From Pseudomonadales bacterium (GTDB lineage Bacteria > Pseudomonadota > Gammaproteobacteria > Pseudomonadales > Azotimanducaceae), in the NCBI GenBank assembly GCA_007131295.1, contig SLQW01000009.1:1-64000 (forward strand): a stretch of 64,000 nucleotides of DNA, given 5' to 3'. How positions within the stretch are numbered: the stretch's first letter is position 1; each line of letters starts with the position of its first letter. A program made the translations under genes and the position numbers. Below, in pieces: positions 35,681 through 47,770 of this stretch. The notes beneath the pieces were generated by a model, which was given only the letters and a program-made list of their open reading frames with translations, was not told the origin of the DNA and did not search any database.

Positions 35681-37842
35681 TCAATCCATGAGTCGCTGTT
35701 TCAGGAACACGTGCAGCAAGGCGTCCCTGTGCGCCCGCTCCTCCAGGTTGGCTGCGCCCGCGTGCCCGCCTTCGATGTTCTCGTAGTAGAGGTAAGGATG
35801 ACCGAGTTCCTCGAGCAGATGCGCGAACTTGCGCGCGTGGCCCGGATGCACGCGGTCGTCCTTGGTGGAGGTGTAGAGCATGATCTCCGGATAGCTGCCG
35901 CTGCGTCTCAAGTTGTGATACGGGGAGATCGAACGCAGGAACGCGCCCTCCTCGGCGTCATCTGGATGGCCGTACTCACCAACCCAGCTCGCGCCGGCAA
36001 GGAGCAGGTGGTAGCGCAGCATGTCCAGCAGCGGCACGCCGCTGATCACGGCGCCGAAGAGATCGGGGCGCTGCGTGTACATGACCCCGGTGAGCAGCCC
36101 GCCGTTGGAGCGGCCATCGACGGCGAGCCGCTGCGGTGAGGTGACCCCGGTCTCGATCAGGTCTTCAGCCACACTGATGAGGTCGTCGTAAATGCGCTGC
36201 CGGTTCGTCTTCAGCCCGGCCTGGTGCCACGCCGGTCCGAACTCCCCGCCGCCGCGCAGGTTCGCCAAGGCGTAGGCGCCGCCCTGTTCCAGCCAGAGGC
36301 GCCCGCTAAGGCCAGAGTAGGACGGCCTCATGCTGACCTGGAAGCCGCCGTAGGCGTAAAGCTGCACCGGCGTACTACCGTCGAACGGCAGATCTTTACG
36401 ATGCACCAGGAAGTAGGGCACCACGGTGCCGTCGCTGGAGCTGACTTCGCGCTGAGTCACGGTCAGGCCGTCGGCATCGAACCAGGCCCGCGCGGAGCGA
36501 ATCGGCATCACGGCGACCGTGCCGGCCTCCAGGTAGTAGATCGTGGGTGGTTCGAGGAAGCCTTCAGCGGCGAACAGCGCCAGGTCCAGCTCCGGGTCCG
36601 TGCTGAGTAAATTGACGGCGCGATCGCCGGAAAGCGGAACCGGCCGGCTGCGCCAAGCGTCCTCGGTGAACTCGAGCTGCAGGAGCGCGCCTGTGACATT
36701 GTCGTCTATGGCGAGCAGCACGCCCCCGGAGGTGACGCCGACGCTGCGCAGCGACTGCCGCTCGCCCGGGGTGAACACCACATGGACGTCCGGCAGGTGG
36801 CCCCGCTCCAGGAAGCGGGCGAGGTCGAAGGACAGCAGCGTTCCTCTTTCGTGGCGGTCGCCGTTTTCCAGCGGCCAGGGTTCGTTGAGGGAGACGAGGA
36901 GCTGTCCCTGGTAGAGCCCGCGGAGACTGGCCTGCCGCGGCAGCGGCAGGGCGACGAGATCGCCTTCGTCGGTGAAAACCCAGCGACTGGCTTCGTAGAA
37001 CGTGTGCCTGACCTGGACCACGATATGGGCTTCGCCCCCGGTGCCCTGCAGGCGGAACGCGGACACGCTGACGTCGTCGTGATCGCCGCGCAAGACCGCT
37101 TCGGCTTCTGCAAGAGGGGAACCGCGCTGCCAGCGCCGCACCACTTTCGCGTAACCGGAAGCCGTGGTGTCGGCCGCTTCCGTTGCGAGCGTGAGGAGGA
37201 GGGTGTCCTCGTCGATCCAGGTGGTGCCGCCCTTGGCTTCGGGGGTGACGAAGCCATCGCCGACGAAGCGTCGGGTTCCGAGGTCGAACTCACGCCGGAG
37301 TGCCGAATCGGTACCGCCGTCAGAAAGCGTCAACATGCAGCGGGAACTGTCCCCGGGGGCGCAGTCGGCACCGCGCCAGATCCAGTTGCGACCTTCTTCG
37401 GCCGCCAGCTCATCGAGGTCGAGCAGCGTTTCCCATTCGGGTTCGCCTCGCAGGTAGGGCCTGAGCGCGGAGCGGCGCCAGAGGCCGTGGCGGCGTTCGG
37501 CATCCTCCCAGAAGTTGTAGACCTTGCCGTGACGCAAGCGGCCGTAGGGAACCCGGTCCTCGCTCTGGTGAATCGCCAGTGCGTCCCGGAACATGGATGA
37601 GTAGCGCGGATCGTCGCGCAGGCGGGCGTAGGTGCGGTCGTTCTGCTCCCTTACCCAGGCGAGCGCGGCTTCGGATTCGACGCTCTCGAGCCAGACTCGC
37701 GGGTCGTCTTCCGGGTCGATGATCACGCGATCCCCAGCCGCGGCGGATGGTTCATCCATGGCGTGATTCCGATGCGAAGGCGTTTCGGGCGAGGGACTGC
37801 AGGCTGCAGTCAGCAGCGCCGAGACCAACAGTACCCTGGCGG

Positions 37843-37846
<4 letters not shown>
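35681..37846 (-). CDS. prolyl oligopeptidase-family lipoprotein serine peptidase (S9)
   Basis: A 721-residue two-domain peptidase. The N-terminus has a lipoprotein signal with lipobox LTAAC (Cys16), so it is membrane-tethered. An N-terminal beta-propeller is followed by an alpha/beta hydrolase domain. The catalytic Ser is in VDGRSNGGLL, the Asp in KDDRVHPGHA and the His in EGGHAG. This matches prolyl endopeptidases that cut proline-containing oligopeptides. The GTG start overlaps the stop of the upstream DUF255 gene by four bases, so the two form a coupled pair. Confidence 0.92.
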
Positions 37847-39963
<2,117 letters not shown>

Positions 39964-40019
39964 ACGCACTTCTGTCGCTCGCGGGGGCAGGATCATAACG
40001 CAACGCAGCAGGAGGCAGC

Positions 40020-41243
40020 ATGCCGACCGCGGAACTGCGGATTCTCAAGCTCAAGCCACGGGAAGAGCGCCGCCTGCGGCAGGGGCACCTGTGGATCTAC
40101 TCGAACGAGGTGGACACTCGGGCAACCCCTTTGAAGGGCCTGGAGCCAGGGGCCGAGGTGGTGGTCTGTGCGGCCAGCGGCAAGCCCCTCGGGCGAGCGC
40201 TGATGAGCCCGCAGGCATTGATCTGTGCGCGCCTGATTTCCCGCGACCCCGAGCAGGGCCTCGATGCCGCCATGGTCGGCGAACGCCTGCGCGCTGCCCT
40301 GGCGCTCCGGGAGCGGCTGTATCCGGGCACTGGCTGCTATCGACTGTTCTACGGTGAGGCGGACGGCCTCTCCGGGGTGATCATCGACCGCTACGGCGAC
40401 GTGGTCGTCTGTCAGCTCAACACCATCGGCATGGAGCAGCGCAGGGATATGCTCGTGGATGCCCTGCGCGATCTCCTCGAGCTGCGCAGCATCGTATTCA
40501 AGCTCGACGCTGGGGCCCGTGCCACGGAAGGGCTCGACCGCTACGTGGACGTGGTCGGCGAGCCCCCTCCGGATCTGGTACCGCTGGTGGAAAATGGCGT
40601 CGCCTTCCAGGCGCCGGTGCTCGGGGGGCAGAAGACGGGCTGGTTCTATGATCACAGGGAGAACCGGGCTCGGACCGCTGCCCTCGCGCCCGGTGTGCGC
40701 GTCCTCGACGCTTTCAGTTACGTGGGTGGCTGGGGCCTGCAGGCGCTGGCGTTCGGCGCCGACAGTCTGCTCGCCGTGGACAGCTCCGAGACTGCTCTGG
40801 AAGTCCTGCGGGCCAACGCCAAGCTGCAGGGCGTGTCGGACCGGGTCACGGTCCAGAAGGGGGACGCTTTCAGCACGCTGGAGGCCCTCGCCGACGCCGG
40901 CGAGCGCTTCGGGCTGGTGGTGATCGATCCGCCGGCGCTGGTGAAGCGCCGCAAGGATCTGGGTGCCGGTCAGCACGGCTACCAGCGCCTGGCGCGTCTC
41001 GGCATGCGCCTGACTGAGGATGACGGGCTGCTCCTGTTCGCTTCCTGCTCGCTGCATTTCGATCGCGCCATGCTGCGCGAGACCTTGCGCGCAGCGGCGC
41101 GCCACGTGGACCGGCATGCGCAGCTTCTCGGAGTATGGGGAGTCGGTCCCGACCATCCGCTGCACCCGGCCATTCCAGAGATGGACTATCTCGGCGCAGC
41201 GCTGCTGCGGCTCCGCGCCCCGGGTCGTGGCGGCGTGCTCTGA
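40020..41243 (+). CDS. rlmI: 23S rRNA (cytosine-C5)-methyltransferase RlmI-like
   Basis: A 407-residue class I methyltransferase with an N-terminal PUA domain (RILKLKPREERRLRQGHLWIYSNEV). The central EEHGE/FGEADGLSGVIIDRYGD segment and the SAM-binding VLDAFSYVGGWGLQAL (about residue 228) follow. The catalytic-region DPPALVK motif and SCSLHFD complete the RlmI pattern. The family methylates C1962 of 23S rRNA. An AGGAGG Shine-Dalgarno precedes ATG 40020. Confidence 0.9.
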   Translation: MPTAELRILKLKPREERRLRQGHLWIYSNEVDTRATPLKGLEPGAEVVVCAASGKPLGRALMSPQALICARLISRDPEQGLDAAMVGERLRAALALRERLYPGTGCYRLFYGEADGLSGVIIDRYGDVVVCQLNTIGMEQRRDMLVDALRDLLELRSIVFKLDAGARATEGLDRYVDVVGEPPPDLVPLVENGVAFQAPVLGGQKTGWFYDHRENRARTAALAPGVRVLDAFSYVGGWGLQALAFGADSLLAVDSSETALEVLRANAKLQGVSDRVTVQKGDAFSTLEALADAGERFGLVVIDPPALVKRRKDLGAGQHGYQRLARLGMRLTEDDGLLLFASCSLHFDRAMLRETLRAAARHVDRHAQLLGVWGVGPDHPLHPAIPEMDYLGAALLRLRAPGRGGVL

Positions 41244-41334
41244 TGCGGCCGACTCAGTGAAAGAAGCTGTTTGCCGTCGCGTCCGCTCTGGGTGAATATG
41301 GAGTCCAAGAGGTTGTATACGTAACGGTGCAGCC

Positions 41335-41820
41335 GTGATCGATCGAGACGGCTTTCGCCCGAACGTCGGCATCATCCTGGCCAACGATCTTGGCCAGGTA
41401 CTCTGGGCACGCAGGGTTGGTGGTCGCGACGCCTGGCAGTTTCCGCAGGGAGGCATCCAGGCGGACGAATCCCCGGAAGCGGCCATGTTCCGTGAGCTGC
41501 GGGAAGAGGTGGGTCTCGTGCCGGACGCGGTCCAGGTGATGGCCTGCACACGTGGCTGGCTGCGATACCGTCTGCCGCGGCGCATGCTCAGGCACAACGC
41601 GACGCCGAAGTTCGTCGGTCAGAAGCAGAAGTGGTTTCTGTTGCGCATGCTCGCGCAGGATGACGCGGTGTGCGTGGCGTCGTCTGAGAAGCCCGAGTTC
41701 GACTATTGGCGGTGGGTCAGCTACTGGTACCCGCTCGGCCAGGTGGTATCGTTCAAGCGCGACGTTTATCGCCGCGCGCTTGCCGAACTGGCAACTCGAG
41801 TGCCCGTCAACGGCGCCTGA
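41335..41820 (+). CDS. rppH: RNA pyrophosphohydrolase
   Basis: A 161-residue Nudix hydrolase that removes 5' pyrophosphate from mRNA to trigger decay. The N-terminus [14 protein letters not shown] and the Nudix box [22 protein letters not shown] are typical of RppH, as is the C-terminal [10 protein letters not shown] segment. It begins with GTG at 41335 and is followed 25 bases later by ptsP, the conserved gammaproteobacterial order. Confidence 0.96.
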   Translation: MIDRDGFRPNVGIILANDLGQVLWARRVGGRDAWQFPQGGIQADESPEAAMFRELREEVGLVPDAVQVMACTRGWLRYRLPRRMLRHNATPKFVGQKQKWFLLRMLAQDDAVCVASSEKPEFDYWRWVSYWYPLGQVVSFKRDVYRRALAELATRVPVNGA

Positions 41821-41845
41821 TCTCTTCACCCATTCGGGACGATCC

Positions 41846-44128
41846 ATGCTCGACACGCTGCGCAGCATCGTGCAAGAGGTCAACGCAGTTCCTGACCTGG
41901 AAGCTGCCCTGGGCATCATCGTCCGGCGCGTGCGCGAAGCGATGGGGACGAAGGTCTGCTCCGTCTACCTGGTCGATCAGGCCACTGGCCGCTACATGTT
42001 CATGGCCACCGAGGGCCTGAACAAGGACATGGTACGAAGACTGTCTCTCGGGCCCGGTGAGGGTCTCGTCGGCCTGGTTGGTCAGCGCGCGGAGCCCATC
42101 AACCTGGACGATGCCCCCGGGCATCCGAATTACCACCACTTTCCCGAGATCGGCGAAGAACCGTTCAACGCCTTCCTGGGCGTCCCCATCATCCATCATC
42201 GGCGCGTGCTCGGCGTTCTGGTGGTGCAGCAGCAGGCCACGCGCCGCTTCGACGAGAGCGAAGAAGCCTTCCTGGTGACACTCTCGGCTCAGCTCGCCGG
42301 AGTCATCGCCCATGCCGAAGCCACCGGTGGCATGGATCACCTCGGACAGCGAGGGGCTGAGCGTCAGGATGCCCGCTTCGTCGGTGTCCCCGGTGCGCCA
42401 GGGGTGGCCATCGGCACGGGGCTGCTCATGTATCCGCTCGCCAATCTCGATGCGGTGCCGGAGCGGGAAGCCGAGGACATCACCCTAGAGCTGCTGCTGT
42501 TCGAGAGAGCGCTGCGGGCCGTGCGGGAGGACATCGGCTCCCTGCGGGAGAAACTCGCCAGCAAGCTCGATCCGCAGGAGCAGGCCCTGTTCGACGCCTA
42601 CCTGCACATGCTCGACGATCGCGCGCTCGGTGGCGAGATTGCGGCGCATATCCGTAACGGTCAGTGGGCCCAGGGCGCACTGAAGCAAGTGATTGCCGAG
42701 CACGTTGCCCATTTCGAGCTGATGGAGGACTCCTATCTCCGCGAGCGCGCCGCTGACGTCAAGGAGCTCGGTCAGCGGGTGCTCGCCCACCTGCAGGAAT
42801 CTGTGCGGCCAAAAAAGCACTTTCCGGAGCGTACGGTGATCATCGGCGAGGAGATCACGCCCGGCATGCTTGGTGAAGTGCCTGCCGAGCGGCTCGCGGG
42901 CATCGTCTCCATGAAGGGTTCAGGCAACTCGCACATTGCCATTCTTGCCCGCGCCATGGGCGTTCCCACGGTCATGGGTGCGGTCGATCTGCCGCTTGCT
43001 CAGCTGCAGGGCCGCGAACTCATCGTCGACGGCTTTTACGGCCAGGTCTATGCCAATCCAACCCGGCCGCTGCGCGAGCACTACGAGGAGGTGATCCGCG
43101 ACGAGAAGCAGTTCTTCGAGGGTCTCAACGAGCTTCGCGATGAGCCCTGCGTCACGACCGACGGCCACCGCATCGCGCTGTGGGTGAACATCGGTCTGTC
43201 GGTGGATGTGGAACGGTCGCTGGACCGGGGTGCGGAGGGAGTGGGGCTCTACCGTACGGAGATTCCCTTCATGTCCGCGGACCGCTTTCCGACGGAAGAG
43301 GAACAGCGCGTCATGTATCGGGAATCCATGCAGGCGTTCAATCCGAGGCCGGTGACCATGCGCACTCTGGACATCGGCGGCGACAAGGCGCTGACCTACT
43401 TTCCCATTCAGGAAGAGAATCCGTTCCTGGGCTGGCGTGGCATCCGGGTGACGCTGGACCACCCGGAGATTCTCCTGGTGCAGGTTCGGGCGATGATGAA
43501 GGCCAGCATCGGCATGAAGAGCCATCTGCGCATCATGCTGCCCATGGTCACGAATCTGGCCGAGGTGATCGAGGCGCTCGGGCTGGTGCACCGGTCCTAC
43601 GACGAGCTGCTCGAGGAGGGCCACGAGATCCGTCGTCCGGAGGTGGGGGTGATGATCGAGGTCCCGGCGGCGGTCTATCAGGCGCGGCAGATCGCCGAGC
43701 AGGTGGACTTCCTGGCGGTGGGGAGTAACGACCTGACCCAGTACATGCTGGCGGTGGATCGCAATAATCCGCGCGTCGCAGACCTCTACCAGGACCTGCA
43801 TCCGGCGGTGCTCGAGGCCATCCGCAGGGTGGTGGATTCGGCCCGTGATGCCGGCAGACCATCGGGCATCTGCGGGGAACTGGCGGGGAATCCGGCCGCT
43901 GCGGTCCTGCTCATGGGTATGGGCTTCGACGTACTGTCGATGAACTCCACGAACCTGCCGAAGGTGAAGTGGGTGCTGCGGTCTTTCAGCCTGGCGCGGG
44001 CGCGGGAGCTGGTGGACGAGGTTCTGACGATGGATTCCGCCGAGAGCATCGCCGAGTTCATGCATGACGTGCTCGTCGAGCAGGGACTCGGCCGCGCCAT
44101 CCGTCCGGATTCCCGCGTCGCGGCTTGA
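41846..44128 (+). CDS. ptsP: PTS-Ntr enzyme I (phosphoenolpyruvate-protein phosphotransferase)
   Basis: A 760-residue protein with an N-terminal GAF domain (about residues 1-165; VCSVYLVDQATGRYMFMATEGL), an enzyme I N-terminal domain with the phosphorylatable His in GSGNSHIAILAR, and a C-terminal PEP-binding TIM barrel (GVGLYRTEIPFM, DIGGDKALTYF, FLAVGSNDLTQYMLAVDRNN, GICGELAGNP). It starts the nitrogen-related phosphorelay to NPr and EIIA-Ntr, which are not in this window. The GAF domain is thought to sense glutamine or 2-oxoglutarate. ATG 41846 is the conserved N-terminus; the long upstream frame overlaps rppH and is rejected. Confidence 0.96.
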   Translation: MLDTLRSIVQEVNAVPDLEAALGIIVRRVREAMGTKVCSVYLVDQATGRYMFMATEGLNKDMVRRLSLGPGEGLVGLVGQRAEPINLDDAPGHPNYHHFPEIGEEPFNAFLGVPIIHHRRVLGVLVVQQQATRRFDESEEAFLVTLSAQLAGVIAHAEATGGMDHLGQRGAERQDARFVGVPGAPGVAIGTGLLMYPLANLDAVPEREAEDITLELLLFERALRAVREDIGSLREKLASKLDPQEQALFDAYLHMLDDRALGGEIAAHIRNGQWAQGALKQVIAEHVAHFELMEDSYLRERAADVKELGQRVLAHLQESVRPKKHFPERTVIIGEEITPGMLGEVPAERLAGIVSMKGSGNSHIAILARAMGVPTVMGAVDLPLAQLQGRELIVDGFYGQVYANPTRPLREHYEEVIRDEKQFFEGLNELRDEPCVTTDGHRIALWVNIGLSVDVERSLDRGAEGVGLYRTEIPFMSADRFPTEEEQRVMYRESMQAFNPRPVTMRTLDIGGDKALTYFPIQEENPFLGWRGIRVTLDHPEILLVQVRAMMKASIGMKSHLRIMLPMVTNLAEVIEALGLVHRSYDELLEEGHEIRRPEVGVMIEVPAAVYQARQIAEQVDFLAVGSNDLTQYMLAVDRNNPRVADLYQDLHPAVLEAIRRVVDSARDAGRPSGICGELAGNPAAAVLLMGMGFDVLSMNSTNLPKVKWVLRSFSLARARELVDEVLTMDSAESIAEFMHDVLVEQGLGRAIRPDSRVAA

Positions 44129-44140
44129 CGCGCACGCATC

Positions 44141-44365
44141 GTCTTCGTTCGATGCTCGCTTCGTTTGGGGTGGCTGCCTTCGTTCGGGCGCTGCTTTGCA
44201 GCGCATCGGGGTTTTGTCTTCGTTCGAGGCCCGCTTCGTTCGGAGTGGTTGCCTTCGTTCGGGCGCTGCTTTGCAGCGCATCGGGGTTTTGTCTTCGTTC
44301 GAGGCCCGCTTCGTTCGGAGTGGCTGCCTTCGTTCGGGCGCTGCTTTGCAGCGCATCGGAGCGCC
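44141..44365. repeat. three 75-bp tandem repeats each with a perfect hairpin
   Basis: Copies begin at 44141, 44216 and 44291. Within each lies GCGCTGC-TTT-GCAGCGC (first at 44188-44204), a perfect 7-bp stem-loop, and several CTTCGTTCG motifs. Copies 2 and 3 are nearly identical and copy 1 is slightly diverged. 75 is a multiple of three and no stop falls in several frames, which creates apparent repeat ORFs on both strands; none has a ribosome-binding site or known domain. It follows the ptsP stop and may be a mobile palindromic repeat or a 3'-end element. Confidence 0.88.
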
Positions 44366-44528
44366 GCGGGGCGGCACTCCTTCCCACACACTATCGGGGT
44401 TGTTGTGCCTTCGGTCGGAGCGGGCTCTTTGTGGGAAGGTGTGCAACGCGCAGCGTTGCGCGCCGATCGGCGGCGCAGCCGCCGTGATCGCCTTGCTCGA
44501 GGCGTCGCGATCGGGGTGATGGGTTTGC
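44366..44528. repeat. cluster of inverted repeats downstream of the 75-bp repeats
   Basis: This gene-free stretch holds three inverted repeats: CCTTCCCACA (44379-44388) with TGTGGGAAGG (44430-44439); CAACGC-GCA-GCGTTG (44444-44458); and CGGCGGC-GCA-GCCGCCG (44468-44484). The last two share a GCA loop. It resembles a composite of palindromic intergenic repeats and lies between ptsP and the convergent NRDE gene, where it could block transcription readthrough. No T-rich terminator tail is seen. Confidence 0.65.
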
Positions 44529-45335
44529 TCAGCGGTGCGCGGCGCGGTCGCGGCGGGGCGCGCCGGCGTTGATTTCGAATTCGAAGTCCCGGCGCCCCTC
44601 GCGTCGGCCTTCTGGACCGAAGCCCACCTCCGTGAAGGCGATCGTGCCGTCCTGCCGCATCAGCACCACGGTGCTGGCCCGTGTTCCGTAGACGTCACCG
44701 CGGATGAAGCAAGGCGCCGCACGCCGCATCCGCTCGGGATCGAGGCCCGCTGCCAGCAGCTCGGCGTCGGAAGGCCGGGTCTCGTCAGCAAGCAGGTTCA
44801 GCAGGGTCTGGATGTCCGGGTGCGACTCCGCCTCCTCGAATACGGTCAGGGCCGACTTGCCCTGCCGGACCTTCGGCCACTCCGTATCCAGCAGATGGTT
44901 GGAAAGGCCGTAGGTGCCCGGCTCGAGCTGCCGTGGCTTGGCGATTCGGTTGGAGTAGTACCACAGCGATTCCGCGTCGCCGACCAGGAGATTGAAGGCC
45001 CGGTACTCCTGCGCATGCTGCGCTACGCCCAGCAGATAGCGCTCCGGATCCAGTTCGGCATCAGCGAGGAAGTCGCTCACCAGCGCACCCCGTGAACGCG
45101 GCGGCAACGGGTCGGGTGGATCCTCGGTAAAATTGGTGACCGCGGCGAAACGTCCTGCCCGCGACACACCGAGCCAGGTACCACCCGCTTCCAGATCCTT
45201 GCCGGCAAGCACCCCGGCCGGTGAATCCCAGAAATCCGCGGCCGCTGCCGGCCGGCCGTGAAACTCGTCCCGATTGGCCGCGACGATCAGCGGAAACCCG
45301 GGGTGGACCCGGTGGGCAAACAGAATCAGACACAC
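44529..45335 (-). CDS. NRDE (TANGO2-like) family protein
   Basis: A 268-residue protein with the NRDE motif that names the family: (V/M)CLILFAHRVHPGFPLIVAANRDEFHGRP at the N-terminus, in which Cys2 is the expected N-terminal nucleophile after Met removal. GGTWLGVSRAGRFAAVTNF and GLSNHLLDTEWPKV are typical of the family, as is the C-terminal YGTRASTVVLM. GTG 45335 was chosen to place Cys at position 2; the open frame extends further upstream into lgt. TANGO2-family proteins have been linked to haem handling, but the bacterial role is not settled. Confidence 0.88.
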   Translation of the reverse strand: MCLILFAHRVHPGFPLIVAANRDEFHGRPAAAADFWDSPAGVLAGKDLEAGGTWLGVSRAGRFAAVTNFTEDPPDPLPPRSRGALVSDFLADAELDPERYLLGVAQHAQEYRAFNLLVGDAESLWYYSNRIAKPRQLEPGTYGLSNHLLDTEWPKVRQGKSALTVFEEAESHPDIQTLLNLLADETRPSDAELLAAGLDPERMRRAAPCFIRGDVYGTRASTVVLMRQDGTIAFTEVGFGPEGRREGRRDFEFEINAGAPRRDRAAHR

Positions 45336-45474
45336 GGAACTGGCATCTCCGGTTCGAGGCAGGCGCACAGCAGACTGCAGACGCGGCCCGGACGCAAGTG
45401 GCTCCTGAGCCGCCGACGCAGGGCTGCCTGAATGCACTGCCCCGCCTGCCGCGGGGCATGTAAACTGCGCGCCC

Positions 45475-46266
45475 ATGCGTGCTTATCCCGCCATCGATCC
45501 GGTTGCCTTCTCCCTGGGTCCGATCTCGATCCACTGGTATGGCCTCGCCTATCTGGCGGCCTTCGCCTTCGCATGGTGGTATGGCACGGTCCGCTCCCAG
45601 CGGGCAGACAGCGTGTTCTCGCGTCAGGACGTGGCGGACCTGGTGTTCTACGGCGCTCTCGGTGCCATCCTCGGTGGCCGCGTCGGCTACGTGCTGTTCT
45701 ACGGGTTCGACCGCCTGTTGGCGGACCCGCTCTACCTTTTCGCCTTCCGCGAGGGCGGCATGTCCTTTCATGGGGGCATGCTCGGCGTGACTCTGGCGGT
45801 GTGGTGGTTCGGTCGGCGCAAGGGCAGATCGCTGCTGCAAGTCACCGATTTCGTCGTGCCCCTGGTCCCGATCGGGCTCGGACTCGGGCGGTTGGGCAAC
45901 TTCGCCAATGCGGAGTTGCCGGGGCGCGTCACCGACGTTGCCTGGGCTCTGGTCTACCCGGGCGATGTGGTCGCGAGACACCCCTCTGCCCTCTATCAGG
46001 CCTTCACCGAAGGACTGGTGCTGTTTGCAATTGTGGTCTGGTTTGCCCGACATCCGCGCCCGACTGGTGCAGTCTCCGGGGTCTTTCTCATCGGTTATGG
46101 CGCACTGCGCTTTACGACCGAATTCTTTCGCGAGCCCGATGCCCATCTGGGTTTCGTCGCGCTCGACTGGATGTCCATGGGTCAGCTGCTGTCGTTGCCG
46201 ATGATCGTGGCCGGGGCTGCGCTTTTGATCTGGTCGCTGCGGAAGGGGGCGGTGCGGCATGCGTGA
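45475..46266 (+). CDS. lgt: prolipoprotein diacylglyceryl transferase
   Basis: A 263-residue inner-membrane enzyme that transfers diacylglycerol to the lipobox cysteine of prolipoproteins. Seven hydrophobic segments are seen. The Lgt signature [11 protein letters not shown], the essential HGGMLG loop (FHGGMLGV) and [16 protein letters not shown] are intact. Several lipoprotein candidates occur in the window (prolyl oligopeptidase, S9 peptidase). The gene overlaps thyA by eight bases. Confidence 0.96.
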   Translation: MRAYPAIDPVAFSLGPISIHWYGLAYLAAFAFAWWYGTVRSQRADSVFSRQDVADLVFYGALGAILGGRVGYVLFYGFDRLLADPLYLFAFREGGMSFHGGMLGVTLAVWWFGRRKGRSLLQVTDFVVPLVPIGLGLGRLGNFANAELPGRVTDVAWALVYPGDVVARHPSALYQAFTEGLVLFAIVVWFARHPRPTGAVSGVFLIGYGALRFTTEFFREPDAHLGFVALDWMSMGQLLSLPMIVAGAALLIWSLRKGAVRHA

Positions 46267-47053
46267 GTATCTGGATCTCCTGCGCGATGTGCGTGAGAAC
46301 GGGGTCTACCGCGAGGACAGAACCGGTACCGGCACCTACTCCGTATTCGGGCGCCAGCTGCGTTTCGATCTCAGCCGCGGTTTCCCGCTGGTCACCACAA
46401 AGAAGGTCTTCTTAAAGGGCATCATTCACGAGCTGCTGTGGTTTCTTTCCGGCAGCACCAACGTCCGCTATCTGCAGGAGCACGGGGTGCGGATCTGGGA
46501 CGAGTGGGCGGACGAATCCGGGGAGCTGGGTCCGGTTTACGGCTCCCAGTGGCGTTCCTGGCCGCGACCGGACGGAGGCCAGATCGACCAGGTCGCAGCG
46601 GTACTCGACTCCATTCGCAACAATCCCAACTCCCGGCGCCACATCGTCAGTGCCTGGAACCCCGCGGAGGTGGACGCCATGGCGCTGCCACCCTGCCATA
46701 CGCTGTTCCAGTTCTACGTTGCCGAAGGACGTCTCTCCTGCCAGCTCTACCAGCGCAGTGCCGATCTGTTCCTCGGAGTGCCCTTCAATATCGCCAGCTA
46801 TGCCCTGCTGGTGCTGATGATCGCGCAGGTGACCGATCTCGAGCCCGGCGACTTCGTCCACACCTTTGGTGATGCCCACCTCTACTCGAATCACGTCGAG
46901 CAGGCCGACCTGCAGCTTGCGCGGGAGCCTTATCCGCTGCCCACCATGCGTCTGGATCGCGGCGTGCAGGATTTGTTCGCGTTCCGCTATGAGCACTTCG
47001 CGCTCGAGGGTTATCAGAGCCATCCGGCGATCAAGGCGCCGATCGCGGTCTGA
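46259..47053 (+). CDS. thyA: thymidylate synthase
   Basis: A 264-residue enzyme, the same length as E. coli ThyA, converting dUMP and methylene-THF to dTMP and dihydrofolate. The catalytic Cys146 lies in [12 protein letters not shown], with the Arg-rich [10 protein letters not shown] before it and [17 protein letters not shown] after. It overlaps both lgt and folA, so the three are translationally linked; FolA regenerates the THF that ThyA oxidises. Confidence 0.98.
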   Translation: MREYLDLLRDVRENGVYREDRTGTGTYSVFGRQLRFDLSRGFPLVTTKKVFLKGIIHELLWFLSGSTNVRYLQEHGVRIWDEWADESGELGPVYGSQWRSWPRPDGGQIDQVAAVLDSIRNNPNSRRHIVSAWNPAEVDAMALPPCHTLFQFYVAEGRLSCQLYQRSADLFLGVPFNIASYALLVLMIAQVTDLEPGDFVHTFGDAHLYSNHVEQADLQLAREPYPLPTMRLDRGVQDLFAFRYEHFALEGYQSHPAIKAPIAV

Positions 47054-47583
47054 TGACGGGGACCGAAGACGCTGCCGCGATCAAGGTCGCGCTGATCTGG
47101 GCCATGGGCGAGAACCGGGTCATCGGTCGCGGTAACACGCTGCCGTGGCGGCTGCCCGGGGAGATGCAGTACTTCCGCGCCATCACCCTGGGCAAACCGG
47201 TGATCATGGGGCGCAAGACTTTCGAGTCGCTGGCCAAGCCGTTGCCGGGGCGTACGAACATCGTCGTCAGTCGCAGCGTGACGAACGACCATCCGCGCGT
47301 GAAGGTGGCGCGGACGCTGGAGGAAGCGCTCACTCTCGCCCGAGCGCAGGCAGAGCTGGATGGGCAGGAAGAAGTGTTCGTAATTGGCGGCGCTGATCTT
47401 TACCGAGCGGCCCTGCCGCTGGCGGATCGCCTCTATCTTACGCTGGTCCACGCGGCGCCGGATGGCGATACCTTCTTCCCCGAATATGACGTCGGCGCCT
47501 GGCAGGAAAAGCGACGCCTGCGGGTACCGGCGGACGCCGACAACGTGTTCGACTTCAGTCTGATTCTTCTGGAACGCGCCTGA
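47053..47583 (+). CDS. folA: dihydrofolate reductase
   Basis: A 176-residue DHFR. Typical blocks are IWAMGENRVIGRGNTLPWRLPGEMQYFR, GKPVIMGRKTFESL and GRTNIVVSR, followed by VFVIGGADLY. The active-site acidic residue lies in LPGEM. ATG 47053 overlaps the thyA stop by one base (TGATG). It reduces dihydrofolate made by ThyA. A short N-terminal extension (about 10 residues) is present compared with E. coli FolA (159). Confidence 0.96.
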   Translation: MTGTEDAAAIKVALIWAMGENRVIGRGNTLPWRLPGEMQYFRAITLGKPVIMGRKTFESLAKPLPGRTNIVVSRSVTNDHPRVKVARTLEEALTLARAQAELDGQEEVFVIGGADLYRAALPLADRLYLTLVHAAPDGDTFFPEYDVGAWQEKRRLRVPADADNVFDFSLILLERA

Positions 47584-47752
47584 AGTATTTTTCGCCAAGC
47601 CTTGCATTGGCAGTGGGAATTCGCCAGCGGGCGTGCTAGGGTGATTTTCGATTCATAGTGGTCCGGGCATCCGGATCCCCCTCGGGAACCGCATCAACCC
47701 CCTACATGAGTCGTCAACAACCATCGAGTCAATATGGTTCGGTGGGTTTCCA

Positions 47753-47770
47753 CGTCGGCGCAAGCCGACG
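47753..47770 (+). promoter_or_regulatory. GNRA-tetraloop hairpin in the cold-shock gene leader
   Basis: CGTCGGC (47753-47759), loop GCAA, GCCGACG (47764-47770) form a perfect 7-bp stem with a GNRA-type tetraloop 26 bases before the cold-shock ATG. The folA-csp gap is 213 bases, long for this window, consistent with a structured 5' UTR of the sort that controls csp mRNA in other bacteria. No strong Shine-Dalgarno is seen between the hairpin and the start codon. Confidence 0.55.

Noticed and set aside
44141-44365. CRISPR array
   Set aside because: The units are contiguous 75-bp tandem copies with no unique spacers and no cas genes nearby.
42920-44446. A 508-codon minus-strand frame through ptsP and the 75-bp repeats
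   Set aside because: It is antisense to ptsP. The repeated CAAKQRPNEG pattern at its start simply reflects the 75-bp repeats, whose period is a multiple of three.
44125-44487. Plus-strand repeat ORFs in the 75-bp repeat cluster
   Set aside because: They arise because the repeat contains no stop in those frames; there is no ribosome-binding site and no recognised domain.
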